Shown here in pieces: positions 17,901 to 26,038 of a stretch of DNA of 64,000 bases. The position numbers and the translations under genes were made by a program. Each line of letters begins with the position of its first letter. Positions within the stretch are counted from its first letter, which is position 1. Under the pieces are notes generated by a model. It was not told the DNA's origin and did no database searches. It was given only the letters and a program-made list of their open reading frames with translations. Origin of the DNA: Pseudomonas parasichuanensis (lineage in GTDB: Bacteria > Pseudomonadota > Gammaproteobacteria > Pseudomonadales > Pseudomonadaceae); contig NZ_BQHO01000004.1 of assembly GCF_021601385.1 (NCBI RefSeq), forward strand, positions 186,001 through 250,000. The letters run 5' to 3'.

Positions 17901-18960
17901 CCGAGCGCTGGCCCGGCAGCCCCGGGCCCATGTAGCCCATCTCACGCCCGCCCATGGCGTTGGGCTGGCCGGTCAGCGAGAACGGCCCGCTGCCAGGGCG
18001 GCAGATGGCGCCGGTGGCCAGGTGCAGGTTGCACAGCGCATTGCTGTGCCAGGTGCCGTGGATGCTCTGGTTCAGGCCCATGGTCCAGCAGCTCATCCAT
18101 TCGCCGGCCTCGCCGATCAGGCGTGCGGCCTCAATGATGTCGGCCTCGCTCAGGCCGGTTATGGCGGCCACGCGCGCGGGCGTGTAGTCGGCCAGGAATG
18201 CCGGCAGCTCGTCCCAGCCCTCGGTGTGCCGGGCGATGAAATCGGGGTCGGTGTGGCCGTTGGCGTGCAGCAGGTGCAGCAGGCCGTTGAGCAGCGCCAG
18301 GTCGCTGCCCGGGCGCAGTTGCAGGAACAGGTCGGCCTTGTCGGCGGTGGCGCTGCGCCGGGGGTCGACGACGATCAGCCTGGCCCCGGCCTTGACCCGG
18401 TCGAGCAGGCGCAGGAACAGGATCGGGTGGCAGTCGGCCATGTTCGCGCCGATCACCAGGAACACCTCGGCACGCTCGAAATCCTGGTAGCTGCCCGGCG
18501 GGCCGTCGGCGCCCAGCGACTGCTTGTAGCCACTGCCGGCGCTGGCCATGCACAGGCGCGAGTTGGACTCGATATGGCGGGTGCGGATAAAACCCTTGGC
18601 CAGTTTGTTGGCCAGGTACTGGGCCTCCAGCGACATCTGCCCGGACACATACAGGGCCACGGCGTCCGGCCCGTGCGCGTCGATGATCGCGCGCAGTCGC
18701 GCAGCGGCCTCGGCGATGGCCTGGTCCATGCCGGTGCGCACCGGCTGCTGGCTGCGCTGGCGGCGCACGAAGGCCTGGGCCATGCGCCCGACGCTCAGCG
18801 GCACATGGGCGGTCAGGCCCTTGGTGCACAGGCGGCCGAAATTGCTCGGGTGCTGCTTGTCGCCGCTGACCTTCACCACCTGGCCGTCGCTGACGCTCAT
18901 GACGATCCCGCACCCCACCCCGCAATACGGGCAAACGCTGCGCACCTGGCTGCTGCTCAT
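14947..18960 (-). CDS. nasA: Assimilatory nitrate reductase fused to a flavodoxin/NADPH-reductase module
   Basis: The 1337-residue protein has two halves. Residues 1-~780 form a bis-MGD molybdopterin nitrate reductase with an N-terminal 4Fe-4S site (C10, C13, C17, C45 in CPYCGVGC … RLCTKG). Residues ~815-1337 form a flavodoxin ([12 protein letters not shown]), an FAD-binding domain ([15 protein letters not shown]) and an NADPH-binding domain ([19 protein letters not shown]). The second half is as in sulfite reductase flavoprotein alpha or cytochrome P450 reductase. Electrons can thus pass from NADPH through FAD and FMN to the Mo centre in one chain, replacing a separate NasB. It reduces nitrate to nitrite for NirBD. 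The leader carries a sigma-54 promoter and ANTAR hairpin of its own. Confidence 0.95.
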   Translation of the reverse strand: MSSSQVRSVCPYCGVGCGIVMSVSDGQVVKVSGDKQHPSNFGRLCTKGLTAHVPLSVGRMAQAFVRRQRSQQPVRTGMDQAIAEAAARLRAIIDAHGPDAVALYVSGQMSLEAQYLANKLAKGFIRTRHIESNSRLCMASAGSGYKQSLGADGPPGSYQDFERAEVFLVIGANMADCHPILFLRLLDRVKAGARLIVVDPRRSATADKADLFLQLRPGSDLALLNGLLHLLHANGHTDPDFIARHTEGWDELPAFLADYTPARVAAITGLSEADIIEAARLIGEAGEWMSCWTMGLNQSIHGTWHSNALCNLHLATGAICRPGSGPFSLTGQPNAMGGREMGYMGPGLPGQRSAQVEADRAFVEQQWQLPPGHLRSEGGEGTVALFEQMKAGEVKACWIICSNPVASVANRQQVIDGLGQAELVISQDAFLDSETNRHADILLPAALWAEGEGVMINSERNLTLMPRAVAAPGESLEDWRIIARIACAMGYAEAFDYPDAEAVYEEIRRFWNPATGYDLRGIGYAELRERPRQWPCAPGQNDDRSPWRYRNDGLSQHLLRDPQGQLPALAFPTPSGKARFFARPWLPPAELPDDAYPFVLNTGRVQHQWHTLTKTGKVPSLNKLEPGPFVEIHPDDARRLGIADKDQVAIRSRRGRALLPARLSDRVLPGGCFAPFHWNDLYGEQLAINAVTCDAVDPTSLQPAFKHCAVALERVAGERIEALDLNTATPSEPAAMPTATLSRLLGLDALPAPVLAEDERHYLQGFLLGLGQARSEGVPSLPASAPLAPARRLFVDGLLAGLFAQPAAVPAMIDAAPCHHVLWASQTGTGEALAERCAQHLREAGLAVQLSCMEAVSPAQLRGSASVLLIASTFGDGDAPDSGAAFWQALQGEAGAHCAALPYAVLALGDSSYDQFCGFGRKLDQRLAELGGRRLLARVDCEPDHDEAFSTWLAALLPELGSAAPACVEPEPIDTYSKQQPWLAPVLENRLLSGPGSTKETRQVVFDLSGSGFTYQPGDALGVWPRNCPALVIELLALMQLDGQAQVELKGHAPMPLAVALERHLEIARVTPQQLEVFSQTAEALRDLLQDKTELKDWLWGRQLADVLREYPQQLPLETWLTLLKPLQPRLYSISSSLAAHPGQVHLTMATVRYGERKGVCSAFLADRAQALEVAIFPQPSRHFRLPEDDSLPIIMIGPGTGVAPFRGFLQEREVRAASGGNWLFFGEQQAACDFYYREQLEAWQASGHLRLSTAFSRDQAEKIYVQQRLLEHGAELWQWLQAGAYVYICGDAQRMARDVDSALRKLVAEHGGMDAAAADAYVEALGRDKRYRRDVY

Positions 18961-18987
18961 CGGCGATCTCCTGCTGATGAAACGACA

Positions 18988-19039
18988 AAGGCGCCGGCTG
19001 CCCCGCCTGCACTGGGCAAGCGGGGCAACACGGCGCCTT
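18988..19039 (-). terminator. Leader terminator-like hairpin of nasA
   Basis: A nested stem pairs AAGGCGCCG (18988-18996) with CGGCGCCTT (19031-19039) and, inside it, CTGCCCCGC-like with GCGGGGCA-like arms. On the minus strand it is followed by TTTGTCGTTTC, a weak U tract. It lies just before the nasA ribosome site, in the same place as the nirB leader terminator. Confidence 0.7.
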
Positions 19040-19055
19040 CGTCGTGATGAAAAGC

Positions 19056-19075
19056 GGCCATCGGCGTTGATGGCC
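19056..19075 (-). promoter_or_regulatory. ANTAR-type hairpin in the nasA leader
   Basis: On the minus strand, stem GGCCATC/GATGGCC (7 bp) encloses the hexaloop AACGCC with A at position 1 and G at position 4. The loop is nearly identical to that in the nirB leader (AACGGC). Confidence 0.8.
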
Positions 19076-19091
19076 TTGATGGTGTGTGCTC

Positions 19092-19107
19092 AGCAATTCT
19101 CAGGCCA
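19092..19107 (-). promoter_or_regulatory. Sigma-54 (-24/-12) promoter of nasA
   Basis: Read on the minus strand, TGGCCTGAGAATTGCT has GG-N10-GC spacing and a perfect TTGCT -12 element; the -24 element is TGGCC rather than TGGCA. It lies 17 bp upstream of the ANTAR hairpin. Confidence 0.75.
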
Positions 19108-19116
19108 GCACTGGGC

Positions 19117-19180
19117 CAATCGCTGGCAAGCCAGCGCCCACAGGGTTCAAGCTGCGGGAGCCAGCTTGCCGGCGATTGCC
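19117..19180. repeat. REP pair, GCTGGCAAGCCAGC type (divergent arms)
   Basis: Facing copies lie at 19117-19142 and 19151-19180; the arms differ at several bases. Their position, between the NtrC-like sites and the sigma-54 promoter of nasA, repeats the arrangement at nirB. Confidence 0.85.
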
Positions 19181-19183
19181 CCA

Positions 19184-19199
19184 CGCACCGTTGTGGTGA
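19184..19199. promoter_or_regulatory. NtrC-like site upstream of nasA
   Basis: GCACCGTTGTGGTGA keeps the GCACC-N5-GGTGC pattern with one change at the last base. A second, weaker copy (GCACCAGCGGGTGGC) begins about 20 bp further on. Both lie about 80-110 bp upstream of the -24 element. Confidence 0.55.
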
Positions 19200-19279
19200 G
19201 TAACGCACCAGCGGGTGGCATACCTCTCGATATCCAAGATATGATTCATATACGTTTCATATATACGGATGACTTAGCC

Positions 19280-19483
19280 ATGGGCATCGTCAAGATCAAC
19301 GACGAACTCCACGAAGACCTGCGCATCGCCAGTGCCGCCCTGTCACGCTCGATCAACGCCCAGGCCGAACACTGGATCCGCCTCGGCATGCTCGCCGAGC
19401 TGCACCCCCAGGCCACCTACCAGGAATTGCTGCGCCAGCTGCTGCGCCAGGAACAGGCCAACCTCAAGGAACTGCTGCAATGA
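19280..19483 (+). CDS. ParD-like small DNA-binding protein coupled to map
   Basis: The 67-residue protein reads MGIVKINDELHEDLRIASAA followed by LSRSINAQAEHWIRLGMLAE. This is the short strand-helix-helix pattern of ribbon-helix-helix ParD-like antitoxins (DUF3423 type), with a longer second helix. Its stop overlaps the ATG of the methionine aminopeptidase gene as ATGA. No ParE-like toxin follows. The DNA just upstream (19233-19268) has the near-direct repeats TTCATATACG-like / TTCATATATACG, a possible operator. It may regulate map or assist its product. Confidence 0.8.
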   Translation: MGIVKINDELHEDLRIASAALSRSINAQAEHWIRLGMLAELHPQATYQELLRQLLRQEQANLKELLQ

Positions 19484-20256
19484 GCAAGGTGATACTCAAG
19501 GACGCCGCCCAGCTGGCGCTGATGCGCCGCGCAGGGCAACTACTGGCCCAGGTGTTCGCCGACCTCGACGGGTTCATCCGCCCTGGGGTGACCACCATGC
19601 AGATCAACGACCGCGCCGAAGCCTTCATCGTCGAAACCCTCAAGGCGCGCCCGGCGAGCAAGGGCCAGTACGGCTTCCCCTACGCGCTGAACACCTCGGT
19701 GGACCATGTGGTGTGCCACGGCATGCCCAAGCTGGACGAGGTGCTCAAGGAAGGCTCGATCGTCAATGTCGACATCACCCTGGAACAGGGCGGCTATATC
19801 GCCGACTCGTCGAAGATGTATTGCCTGGGGCAGATCGGCGCAGAGGCCCGCCGGCTGGTCGACACCACCTACGAAGCGCTGTGGAAAGGCATCGAACAGG
19901 TCCGCCCGGGCGCGACCCTGGGCGATATCGGCCACGCCATCCAGGCCCATGCCGAGGCCGCCGGCTACAGCGTGGTGCGCGAATACTGCGGGCATGGCAT
20001 CGGCCAGGAAATGCACGAAGCGCCCGAGGTGCTGCACTTCGGCCAGCCCGGTTTTGGCCTGAAGCTGCAGCCCGGGATGGTGTTCACCATCGAGCCGATG
20101 ATCAACCAGGGCGGGCGCGGCACCCGCAGCCTGCGCGATGGCTGGACGGTGATCACCCGCGACCACAGCTTGTCGGCGCAGTGGGAGCACACCGTGGCGG
20201 TGACCGAGCGCGGCTATGAGGTGTTGACCCTGCGCGCGGACGAACAGCGCCACTGA
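19480..20256 (+). CDS. map: Type I methionine aminopeptidase (secondary copy)
   Basis: The 258-residue enzyme removes N-terminal Met from proteins. All five metal ligands are visible: Asp of IVNVDIT and Asp of GYIADSSKMY, His of GHGIGQEMHEAP, Glu of VFTIEPMIN and Glu of AQWEHTVAV. The substrate-gating His lies in HVVCHGMP. Length and motifs are those of a bacterial type Ia enzyme without an N-terminal zinc domain. It is translationally coupled to the ParD-like gene, so this is probably a paralogue of the housekeeping map, which usually lies next to rpsB. A REP pair follows the stop. Confidence 0.93.
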   Translation: MSKVILKDAAQLALMRRAGQLLAQVFADLDGFIRPGVTTMQINDRAEAFIVETLKARPASKGQYGFPYALNTSVDHVVCHGMPKLDEVLKEGSIVNVDITLEQGGYIADSSKMYCLGQIGAEARRLVDTTYEALWKGIEQVRPGATLGDIGHAIQAHAEAAGYSVVREYCGHGIGQEMHEAPEVLHFGQPGFGLKLQPGMVFTIEPMINQGGRGTRSLRDGWTVITRDHSLSAQWEHTVAVTERGYEVLTLRADEQRH

Positions 20257-20277
20257 GCACCCCTGGTTCGACGCCCT

Positions 20278-20384
20278 CTGTAGGAGCGGCCTTGTGCCGC
20301 GAAAGGGCTGCAGCGCAGCCCCGGCGACTTCTGTTGTGACGCTGAAAACTGGGGCCGCTTCGCGACACAAGGCCGCTTCTACAC
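20278..20384. repeat. REP pair, GGCCTTGTG(C/T)CGCG type
   Basis: Copies at 20278-20310 (TAGGAGCGGCCTTGTGCCGC) and 20351-20384 (reverse: CGCGACACAAGGCCGCTTCT) face each other. They lie between map and the DUF1266 gene. Confidence 0.9.
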
Positions 20385-20461
20385 CGGAACCGTAACCCCA
20401 CGCCGCCAACCATTGCATTACAATCCGCGCCAGTTCCCCCGCGCCCCAGGATCGATTTTTC

Positions 20462-21154
20462 ATGGACGAAACCGCGCAGCACTGGCTGTATGCCCTCTCC
20501 GCCCCCATGGCCGCCCTCAACGGCGCCAGCTACACCGCCGCCGAATACTACGAAGGCGAAGACCAGTCCGACCTGGAACGCTGGTGGGGCATCAGCAACC
20601 GCGCCCATCTGCTGGACATGCTCGGCATGGCCGACACCGGCCACGCCACCGAGGTGAGCGAGGCCTACTGGCAATTCCAGCGCTGCCTGCCCAGCCAGTG
20701 GCAAGCCCTGCTCGACGGGCTCACTCCACGTGAGCGTATCCGCCACGAATTCGCCGCCCGCACCTTCCCCGACTGCGGCCCGGGCGGCACCCGCGCCTGG
20801 GACCTGGGGCGCATGAGCTTTCTACTGCGCGCCGGGTTCAAGAAGGGCCTGATCAGCCACGACGAGAGCCTGTACCTGCACTACCGCCTGGCCCTGCGCG
20901 CCCGCCACTACTACAACCGCTGGGACACCTACCTGGCCGGCTACCTGTTTGGCAAGGCGCTGTGGAACGTCAGCGACAGCAGCGACGAGACCTTCGCCGC
21001 CAACCTCGAACGCCAGGGCAGCGAACACTGGAACCGCTGCATCGTGCTCAACCTGCGCCACGGCGCCCACGAACTGCTCGCCGGCCTGCCGTGGGACTTG
21101 CCCCTGCCCGAACCTGAACGCCCCACCACGCTGGAAGAGGATTGCTGGTCATGA
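20462..21154 (+). CDS. DUF1266 protein (YbeU/YbeR-like)
   Basis: The 230-residue protein is Trp-, Tyr- and Arg-rich (WWGISNRAHLLDMLGMADTG; AWDLGRMSFLLRAGFKKGLI). This matches the DUF1266 pattern of E. coli YbeU and YbeR, which are encoded beside the HscC chaperone and its J-partners. No signal peptide or membrane helix is seen. Its stop overlaps the ATG of the J-domain gene as ATGA, and an hscC homologue follows convergently. It is therefore likely a member of the HscC chaperone module; its biochemical role is unknown. Confidence 0.8.
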   Translation: MDETAQHWLYALSAPMAALNGASYTAAEYYEGEDQSDLERWWGISNRAHLLDMLGMADTGHATEVSEAYWQFQRCLPSQWQALLDGLTPRERIRHEFAARTFPDCGPGGTRAWDLGRMSFLLRAGFKKGLISHDESLYLHYRLALRARHYYNRWDTYLAGYLFGKALWNVSDSSDETFAANLERQGSEHWNRCIVLNLRHGAHELLAGLPWDLPLPEPERPTTLEEDCWS

Positions 21155-23796
21155 GCTGCTGGATTCGCCTGGGGATCGAGCCCACCCACGACCTCGACGC
21201 CATCCGCCTGGCCTACCGTGGCCGGCTGCCCGCCCACCACCCCGAGACCGACCCGGAAGGTTTCAAAGCCCTGCGTGCGGCCTATGACGAAGCCTTGCGC
21301 CTGGCCCGCGAGCAAGAGCCCGCGCCACCTGATGACAGCGAGCAGCCGGCCGAGGAAGCCGCCGCGCATCCGGCGCTGACCAGCTTCCACACCCTGCTCG
21401 AAGAGCCGGCCCTGCGCTTCGACCCGCAGGCCTGGCAGCGCTACATCGCCGAGCTGGACGAGTTGCCGCTGGATGAGCTGGACGAACTGAGCTGGCAATT
21501 GCTGCGTGCCCTGTACGACTGCGGGCCGCTGTCGCACCAGTGCGCGGGCCTGCTGGCGCGCCGCCTGGCCTGGGACCAGCAACTGCTGCGCCTGGAAGAC
21601 CCGCAACCGGTGGAAGCCTTCCTGCGCCGGCTGGATGAGCCCGACCCGTTCGACACCGGGCTGATGCGTGACTGGCCACCCACCGCGCAAATGGAAACCC
21701 TGTGGTACCTGCGCAGCCTGGAGCACTGTTTCCAGCAGCGCCCGCTGTTCGAGTACGAGCAGTTCGCCAGTGTGCACACCTGCCTGGCGATCCCCAATGA
21801 CGACGCCCTGGTCGAGCGCCTGATGGTGCAGTTCAGCCAGGCTGGCATCGCCAGCAGCACTTTCCATGGCCTGCTGCAGGAGCGCTTGCGCCAAGCGCCA
21901 GACGACGCCGACCTGCTCTACCTGCTGGCCCGCCAGGCCGATGCCCTGGGCGCCGAGGCGCAAGCGCTGGAATGCTGGCTGCGGCTGTACCGCGAACACC
22001 AGCATCCACAAGCCGAACGCTGGCTGCTGGACCTGTGCGCGCAGCGCCAGCCCCAGCGCCTGCCGCTGCTGATCCAGGCCTTCGACCGGCAGCACACACC
22101 GGCCGCCTGGCCCGCCGACCTGGCCGACCCGGCCCAGGCCTGGGGCAGCCCGGGGCAGGCGCCGCAAACCCTGACGCGCTGGGCCGAGGCTTCGCGCCAA
22201 GGGCTCGACGGCATCGCCGCCACCTTCGTCGACTGGTGCCTGGACGGTGACGACGAGCTGCCGCTGCTGGCCTGGCTGCTGCAAGAGCAGCCCGACCGCG
22301 AGCTGCACCGCCTGTATTGGCAGGCCTGGGCGCTGCAACGCGGCGAGGCCGGGCTGCTGCGCCTGATCACTGACCAACCGAACAGCGCAGAGCCCCTCGA
22401 CGCGTTGATCCTCGAAGGTTTCCAGCGCCAGGCCAGGCAACAACTGCACTGGCTGGAGCACTCCCCGGTGGTGCAGGCGCTGGTGCAGTTCTGCGCCAGC
22501 GACGACCCGGCGCAAACACTGCCCGAGGCGCTGAGCGAGGCCGCCGTGCACCCGGTGTGCCGCGAATGGTTGCGGCGCATGCGGGTGTATTCGGCCCGGG
22601 CGCTGCATGAACTGGACAGCCACTTCGAGTTGCGGCGCATGTTCACCGTGCCGTTCGCCGTGCAGTTGCAGGCCAACCTGGCCGGGGACGGTGTACTGAT
22701 GCCGCCGCAACCGCAAGGCGAGGCCTTGTGGGACTGGCATCGTCAGCAGCTGTTCATGCTGGCCCTGCTCGAGCAGCCGGCGCGTTGGCTGGCCCTGATC
22801 GACCCCGCGCTGACGGGGCAACTGCAGTACCCGAGCGAGCACCCGTTCGCCAACCTGCACGCCTTGCTGCACACCAGCGCCGAAGGCGGTAGCGGCCTGC
22901 TCGGCAGCCTGGATACCCGCGACCCGCTGCAACGCGCCGTGGCCAACCGCCTGCTCAGCCTCAGGCAAGCACTCGACAGCGCCCGCCTGCCCAGCGCCGT
23001 GCAACTGGCGGCCTGCCTGGACAACGACGACGGTGGCCTGCTCAACGATTCCACCCTGGGCTACCTGCTGTTCTGCGCGGTGCTGTACCACGACCGCTCG
23101 CTGGATGAGGAACAGCGCACACGCCTGCGCAACCGCCTGGAGGCGGTGGACCTGCACGGTGCCTGGTTCGAGCCGCTGCGCCGTGGCCTGGTGGAGGGCA
23201 AGGTCAAGCACCCGGCCCCCGAATACGTGGCCGCCCAAGGTGTCGAAAGCCGCCCCTTCAACCACGCGCTGGACGCCCTCGACAGCCTGCTCAACGATTG
23301 CACCCCGCCCAAGGTGAAGGTGCTGCGCGCGCTGCAAAAAGCCAAGGACGACCCGCAGCAGGACCTCGGCCTGCGCTGCGCGATCACCGCGCTGCTGGCC
23401 TGGTCCGAGCGCATGCTGCGCAACGACCTGCAGCACAAGCCCGCGCCGTTCTGGGCCGTGTGGAAGCTCAATAGCCGCCTGAACCGCTCAGGTTTTGGCC
23501 TGCACCTGGTCGCCATCACCCTGTGCTACAGCCTCATGCTGACAATGCCAGCACTGATCCTGGTGATCATCGGGCTGGTGATCAGCGCCCTGCTCAGGCG
23601 CCTGCACGACCTCAATCGCGGCGTACCCTCACTGCTCCTGCTGGTGGTGGTCAGCCGCCTGCTGCCATTCGTGCCCTTCCTGTTGCTGGGCTGGCCTGGC
23701 GACCGGCTGCCGAACCGCTATGGCTCGGCACCGGGGCAGCCGGGGCTGCTGGAAGACAGCCTGCAGGCCACCCTGCGGCGGATGAACGGTCAGTAG
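21151..23796 (+). CDS. Large J-domain-like co-chaperone with C-terminal membrane anchor (DjlB/DjlC-type)
   Basis: The 881-residue protein starts with a J-domain-like segment (SCWIRLGIEPTHDLDAIRLA, then AYRGRLPAHHPETDPEGFKA). The tripeptide that is normally HPD reads HPE. A long helical region rich in Leu, Gln and Asp follows. Near the C-terminus are two hydrophobic segments (about residues 785-815 and 823-848), so it is probably membrane-anchored. E. coli DjlB/DjlC are about 480 residues, so this is nearly twice as long. ATG 21151 is used because it overlaps the DUF1266 stop. The 3' end overlaps hscC by 7 bp on the opposite strand. It probably targets HscC. Confidence 0.78.
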   Translation: MSCWIRLGIEPTHDLDAIRLAYRGRLPAHHPETDPEGFKALRAAYDEALRLAREQEPAPPDDSEQPAEEAAAHPALTSFHTLLEEPALRFDPQAWQRYIAELDELPLDELDELSWQLLRALYDCGPLSHQCAGLLARRLAWDQQLLRLEDPQPVEAFLRRLDEPDPFDTGLMRDWPPTAQMETLWYLRSLEHCFQQRPLFEYEQFASVHTCLAIPNDDALVERLMVQFSQAGIASSTFHGLLQERLRQAPDDADLLYLLARQADALGAEAQALECWLRLYREHQHPQAERWLLDLCAQRQPQRLPLLIQAFDRQHTPAAWPADLADPAQAWGSPGQAPQTLTRWAEASRQGLDGIAATFVDWCLDGDDELPLLAWLLQEQPDRELHRLYWQAWALQRGEAGLLRLITDQPNSAEPLDALILEGFQRQARQQLHWLEHSPVVQALVQFCASDDPAQTLPEALSEAAVHPVCREWLRRMRVYSARALHELDSHFELRRMFTVPFAVQLQANLAGDGVLMPPQPQGEALWDWHRQQLFMLALLEQPARWLALIDPALTGQLQYPSEHPFANLHALLHTSAEGGSGLLGSLDTRDPLQRAVANRLLSLRQALDSARLPSAVQLAACLDNDDGGLLNDSTLGYLLFCAVLYHDRSLDEEQRTRLRNRLEAVDLHGAWFEPLRRGLVEGKVKHPAPEYVAAQGVESRPFNHALDALDSLLNDCTPPKVKVLRALQKAKDDPQQDLGLRCAITALLAWSERMLRNDLQHKPAPFWAVWKLNSRLNRSGFGLHLVAITLCYSLMLTMPALILVIIGLVISALLRRLHDLNRGVPSLLLLVVVSRLLPFVPFLLLGWPGDRLPNRYGSAPGQPGLLEDSLQATLRRMNGQ

Positions 23797-25496
23797 CGCA
23801 GTTCGTCGAGCGCCTGGCTCAAGGCCTGGCGCTCGCGGCTGATCTCGCTGGCCTGCTGGCGGGCCAGCACGTTGTTGAAGGCATCCAGCCAACCGCTGAT
23901 CAACTCGCGTTCATCGCCCAGGCTCTGCATCCAGGCACGTTCAAGGCGCGCCAGCAGGGTGCGGTTGGGCAGCGTGTCGCGTGGGTGGATCTTGAGCTTG
24001 GCCAGGCGCGCCTGGCTGGCCTGGCGCGCATCGGCATCCAGGCCGGTGGGGCTGCGGTCGATGCTGTGGCTGTGCTTCTGGCCGCTTTCGAGGAAGGTCA
24101 CGTCCACTTCCAGCAGGCCGTTGATGTCGTAGCTGAAACGCACGTCCAGCGACTGGACCTGGCCGGTCTGCTCCAGCGGGATCTCGAAACTGTCGACCAG
24201 GATGTTGTCGCGCACCCACGGCCGCTCGCCCTGGTAGACGGCAATACGCACGAATTTCTGCTCGGCATGGCTGCTGTAGAAGCGCTGCACCTTGGAGGTG
24301 GGGATCACCGTATTGCGCTCGATGATCGGCGAGAACGCGCCGGTGACGTCTTCGCCCCGCGAAGAGGCGACGCCCAGGGTGTAGGGGCAGACATCGGTCA
24401 GGATCAGCTCGTCGATGGCCGCGTCACGGGCCTTGCAGGCGGCCTGGCTGGCGGCGCCGAGGGCGACGATAGTGTCCGGGTCCAGGTGCCGGTACGGCAG
24501 GCGGCCGAACAGCTTGGCCACCAGTTGCTGCACCTGCGGCATGCGCGTGGCACCGCCGACCAGCACCAGGCTGTCCAGCTCCCGTGGGCTCAGCCGGGCA
24601 TCGCGCAGGGCCTGCTCGATGGGGGTGCGCACCCGCGCCAGCAAAGGTGCCCAGATGGCCTGCAGCTTGAGTTCGTCGAGCACCCATTCGCGGGCCTGGC
24701 CGTCGCCGCTCCAGCTGAGCGTGCGGCTGCCCTCGCCCGCCTCGCGCTTGAGCTGCTCGATGGCGTCGCGCAGGCTGGCCAGGGCCTGGCCTTCGAGGTC
24801 TTCGAGGGCCAGGTTCCAGTCGCGCAGGCAGGCCAGCAGCAAGGCCTCGGTGAAGTCCTCGCCGCCCAGGTAGTTGTCGCCGGTGGAGGCATGCACCTCG
24901 ATCAGCGGCAGCGCGTACTCCAGCACCGTGACGTCGAAAGTGCCGCCGCCCAGGTCGAACACCAGGGTGCGCTCGAACTTCTGCTCGTGCAGGCCGTAGG
25001 CCATGGCGGCGGCAGTCGGCTCGTTGATCAACCGTTGCACGGTCAAGCCGGCAAGCTCCGCGGCGAACAATGTGCGTTTGCGTTGCTCGTCGCTGAAATA
25101 GGCCGGTACCGAGATCACCGCCTCGCTCACCGCGCAGCCCAGGTAAGCCTCGGCATCCTGCTTCAAGGCGCCCAAGACCAGGGCCGACAGCTCTTCGGGG
25201 CTGAAGCGGTGCTCGCCCAGTTCATAGCGTTTGTCGCTGCCCATGAAGCGTTTGAACGCCGCAGCGGTGCGCTGCGGATGAGTAGTCAGGCGCGACCGTG
25301 CAGCCTGGCCGACGAGGATGCTGCCGTCGTCATCGACGCTGACCACCGACGGGGTCAGCACTTCGCCCAGGGCATTGGGGATCAGCTGCGCGGCGCCATC
25401 GCGCCAGACGGCAATCAGGCTGTTGGTGGTACCGAGGTCGATACCCAGTAAGGGCGTGGGCTGTGTCGCGGAGGGAGCGAGGCTGGCATCCTGCAT
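23790..25496 (-). CDS. hscC: Hsp70-family chaperone HscC
   Basis: The 568-residue Hsp70 has the ATPase phosphate-1 motif LLGIDLGTTNSLIAV near the N-terminus, phosphate-2 VFDLGGGTFDVTVLEY (about 188-203) and adenosine motif LVLVGGATRMPQVQQLV (about 312-328). A shortened substrate-binding part follows. It is shorter than DnaK (about 638) and lacks the long lid and EEVD-like tail, as in HscC. MQDASLAPS at 25496 is chosen as start because it gives an N-terminus close to the first ATPase strand. It lies convergent to its likely J-partner, and the same genes cluster in E. coli. Confidence 0.92.
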   Translation of the reverse strand: MQDASLAPSATQPTPLLGIDLGTTNSLIAVWRDGAAQLIPNALGEVLTPSVVSVDDDGSILVGQAARSRLTTHPQRTAAAFKRFMGSDKRYELGEHRFSPEELSALVLGALKQDAEAYLGCAVSEAVISVPAYFSDEQRKRTLFAAELAGLTVQRLINEPTAAAMAYGLHEQKFERTLVFDLGGGTFDVTVLEYALPLIEVHASTGDNYLGGEDFTEALLLACLRDWNLALEDLEGQALASLRDAIEQLKREAGEGSRTLSWSGDGQAREWVLDELKLQAIWAPLLARVRTPIEQALRDARLSPRELDSLVLVGGATRMPQVQQLVAKLFGRLPYRHLDPDTIVALGAASQAACKARDAAIDELILTDVCPYTLGVASSRGEDVTGAFSPIIERNTVIPTSKVQRFYSSHAEQKFVRIAVYQGERPWVRDNILVDSFEIPLEQTGQVQSLDVRFSYDINGLLEVDVTFLESGQKHSHSIDRSPTGLDADARQASQARLAKLKIHPRDTLPNRTLLARLERAWMQSLGDERELISGWLDAFNNVLARQQASEISRERQALSQALDELRY

Positions 25497-25599
25497 GGTC
25501 GGTCTCGTGCTGGCGATAAGAACCGGCGCACGGCCTGCTGGCCACTTGCGGCGGACAGGGGATTCTGACCGGTCCGGCGCACCGGCGAAGGCCAGAAAC

Positions 25600-25625
25600 A
25601 AAAAAAGCGACCCTAAGGTCGCTTT
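25600..25625 (-). terminator. Intrinsic terminator of the tRNA-Val/tRNA-Asp unit
   Basis: A 9-bp stem AAAGCGACC/GGTCGCTTT with loop CTAA is followed on the minus strand by seven T residues (25606-25600). It lies about 43 bases downstream of tRNA-Asp and before the hscC coding region. Confidence 0.92.
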
Positions 25626-25667
25626 CTCTGTTGCTTCAGGGTGTTCAGTGGGCCCTGAAGCTTAATA

Positions 25668-25744
25668 TGGCGCGGCGGACGGGACTCGAACCCGCGACCC
25701 CCGGCGTGACAGGCCGGTATTCTAACCGACTGAACTACCGCCGC
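25668..25744 (-). tRNA. tRNA-Asp (GTC)
   Basis: The 77-nt cloverleaf on the minus strand has acceptor GCGGCGG/CCGCCGC, anticodon loop CTGTCAC (anticodon GTC), T-loop GGTTCGAGTCC and an encoded CCA end. It is transcribed with the upstream tRNA-Val. Confidence 0.98.
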
Positions 25745-25757
25745 GCTATACATCGAG

Positions 25758-25833
25758 TGGTGGGTGATGACGGGATCGAACCGCCGACCCTCTGCTTGTA
25801 AGGCAGATGCTCTCCCGGCTGAGCTAATCACCC
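25758..25833 (-). tRNA. tRNA-Val (TAC)
   Basis: The 76-nt cloverleaf on the minus strand has acceptor GGGTGAT/ATCACCC, anticodon loop CTTACAA (anticodon TAC), T-loop GGTTCGATCCC and an encoded CCA end. It lies 13 bases upstream of tRNA-Asp. Confidence 0.98.
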
Positions 25834-26038
25834 TTCGTCTCGGTGTGGTGCGCATTCTACGGAGGGGCCTGCACCCTGGCAAGCACTTTTTTAAATTTTT
25901 TTGAATAATTTTCAAGGACCTAGCGCAGCCGCTGTTTTCTTCCTTTATAGAGGACTGGTGGCCCTCTGACAGGGTTGGCCTGAACCCACCGCTCGGAGAA
26001 TAATGCCCGCCTTATGCATTAAGGAGAGATTGCCCCCC

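Noticed and set aside
25668-25833. tRNA genes as an integration site for a mobile element
   Set aside because: Both tRNAs are intact. No integrase or direct repeat of their 3' ends was seen nearby. The low-GC gene is more than 1 kb away on the other side of rdgC.
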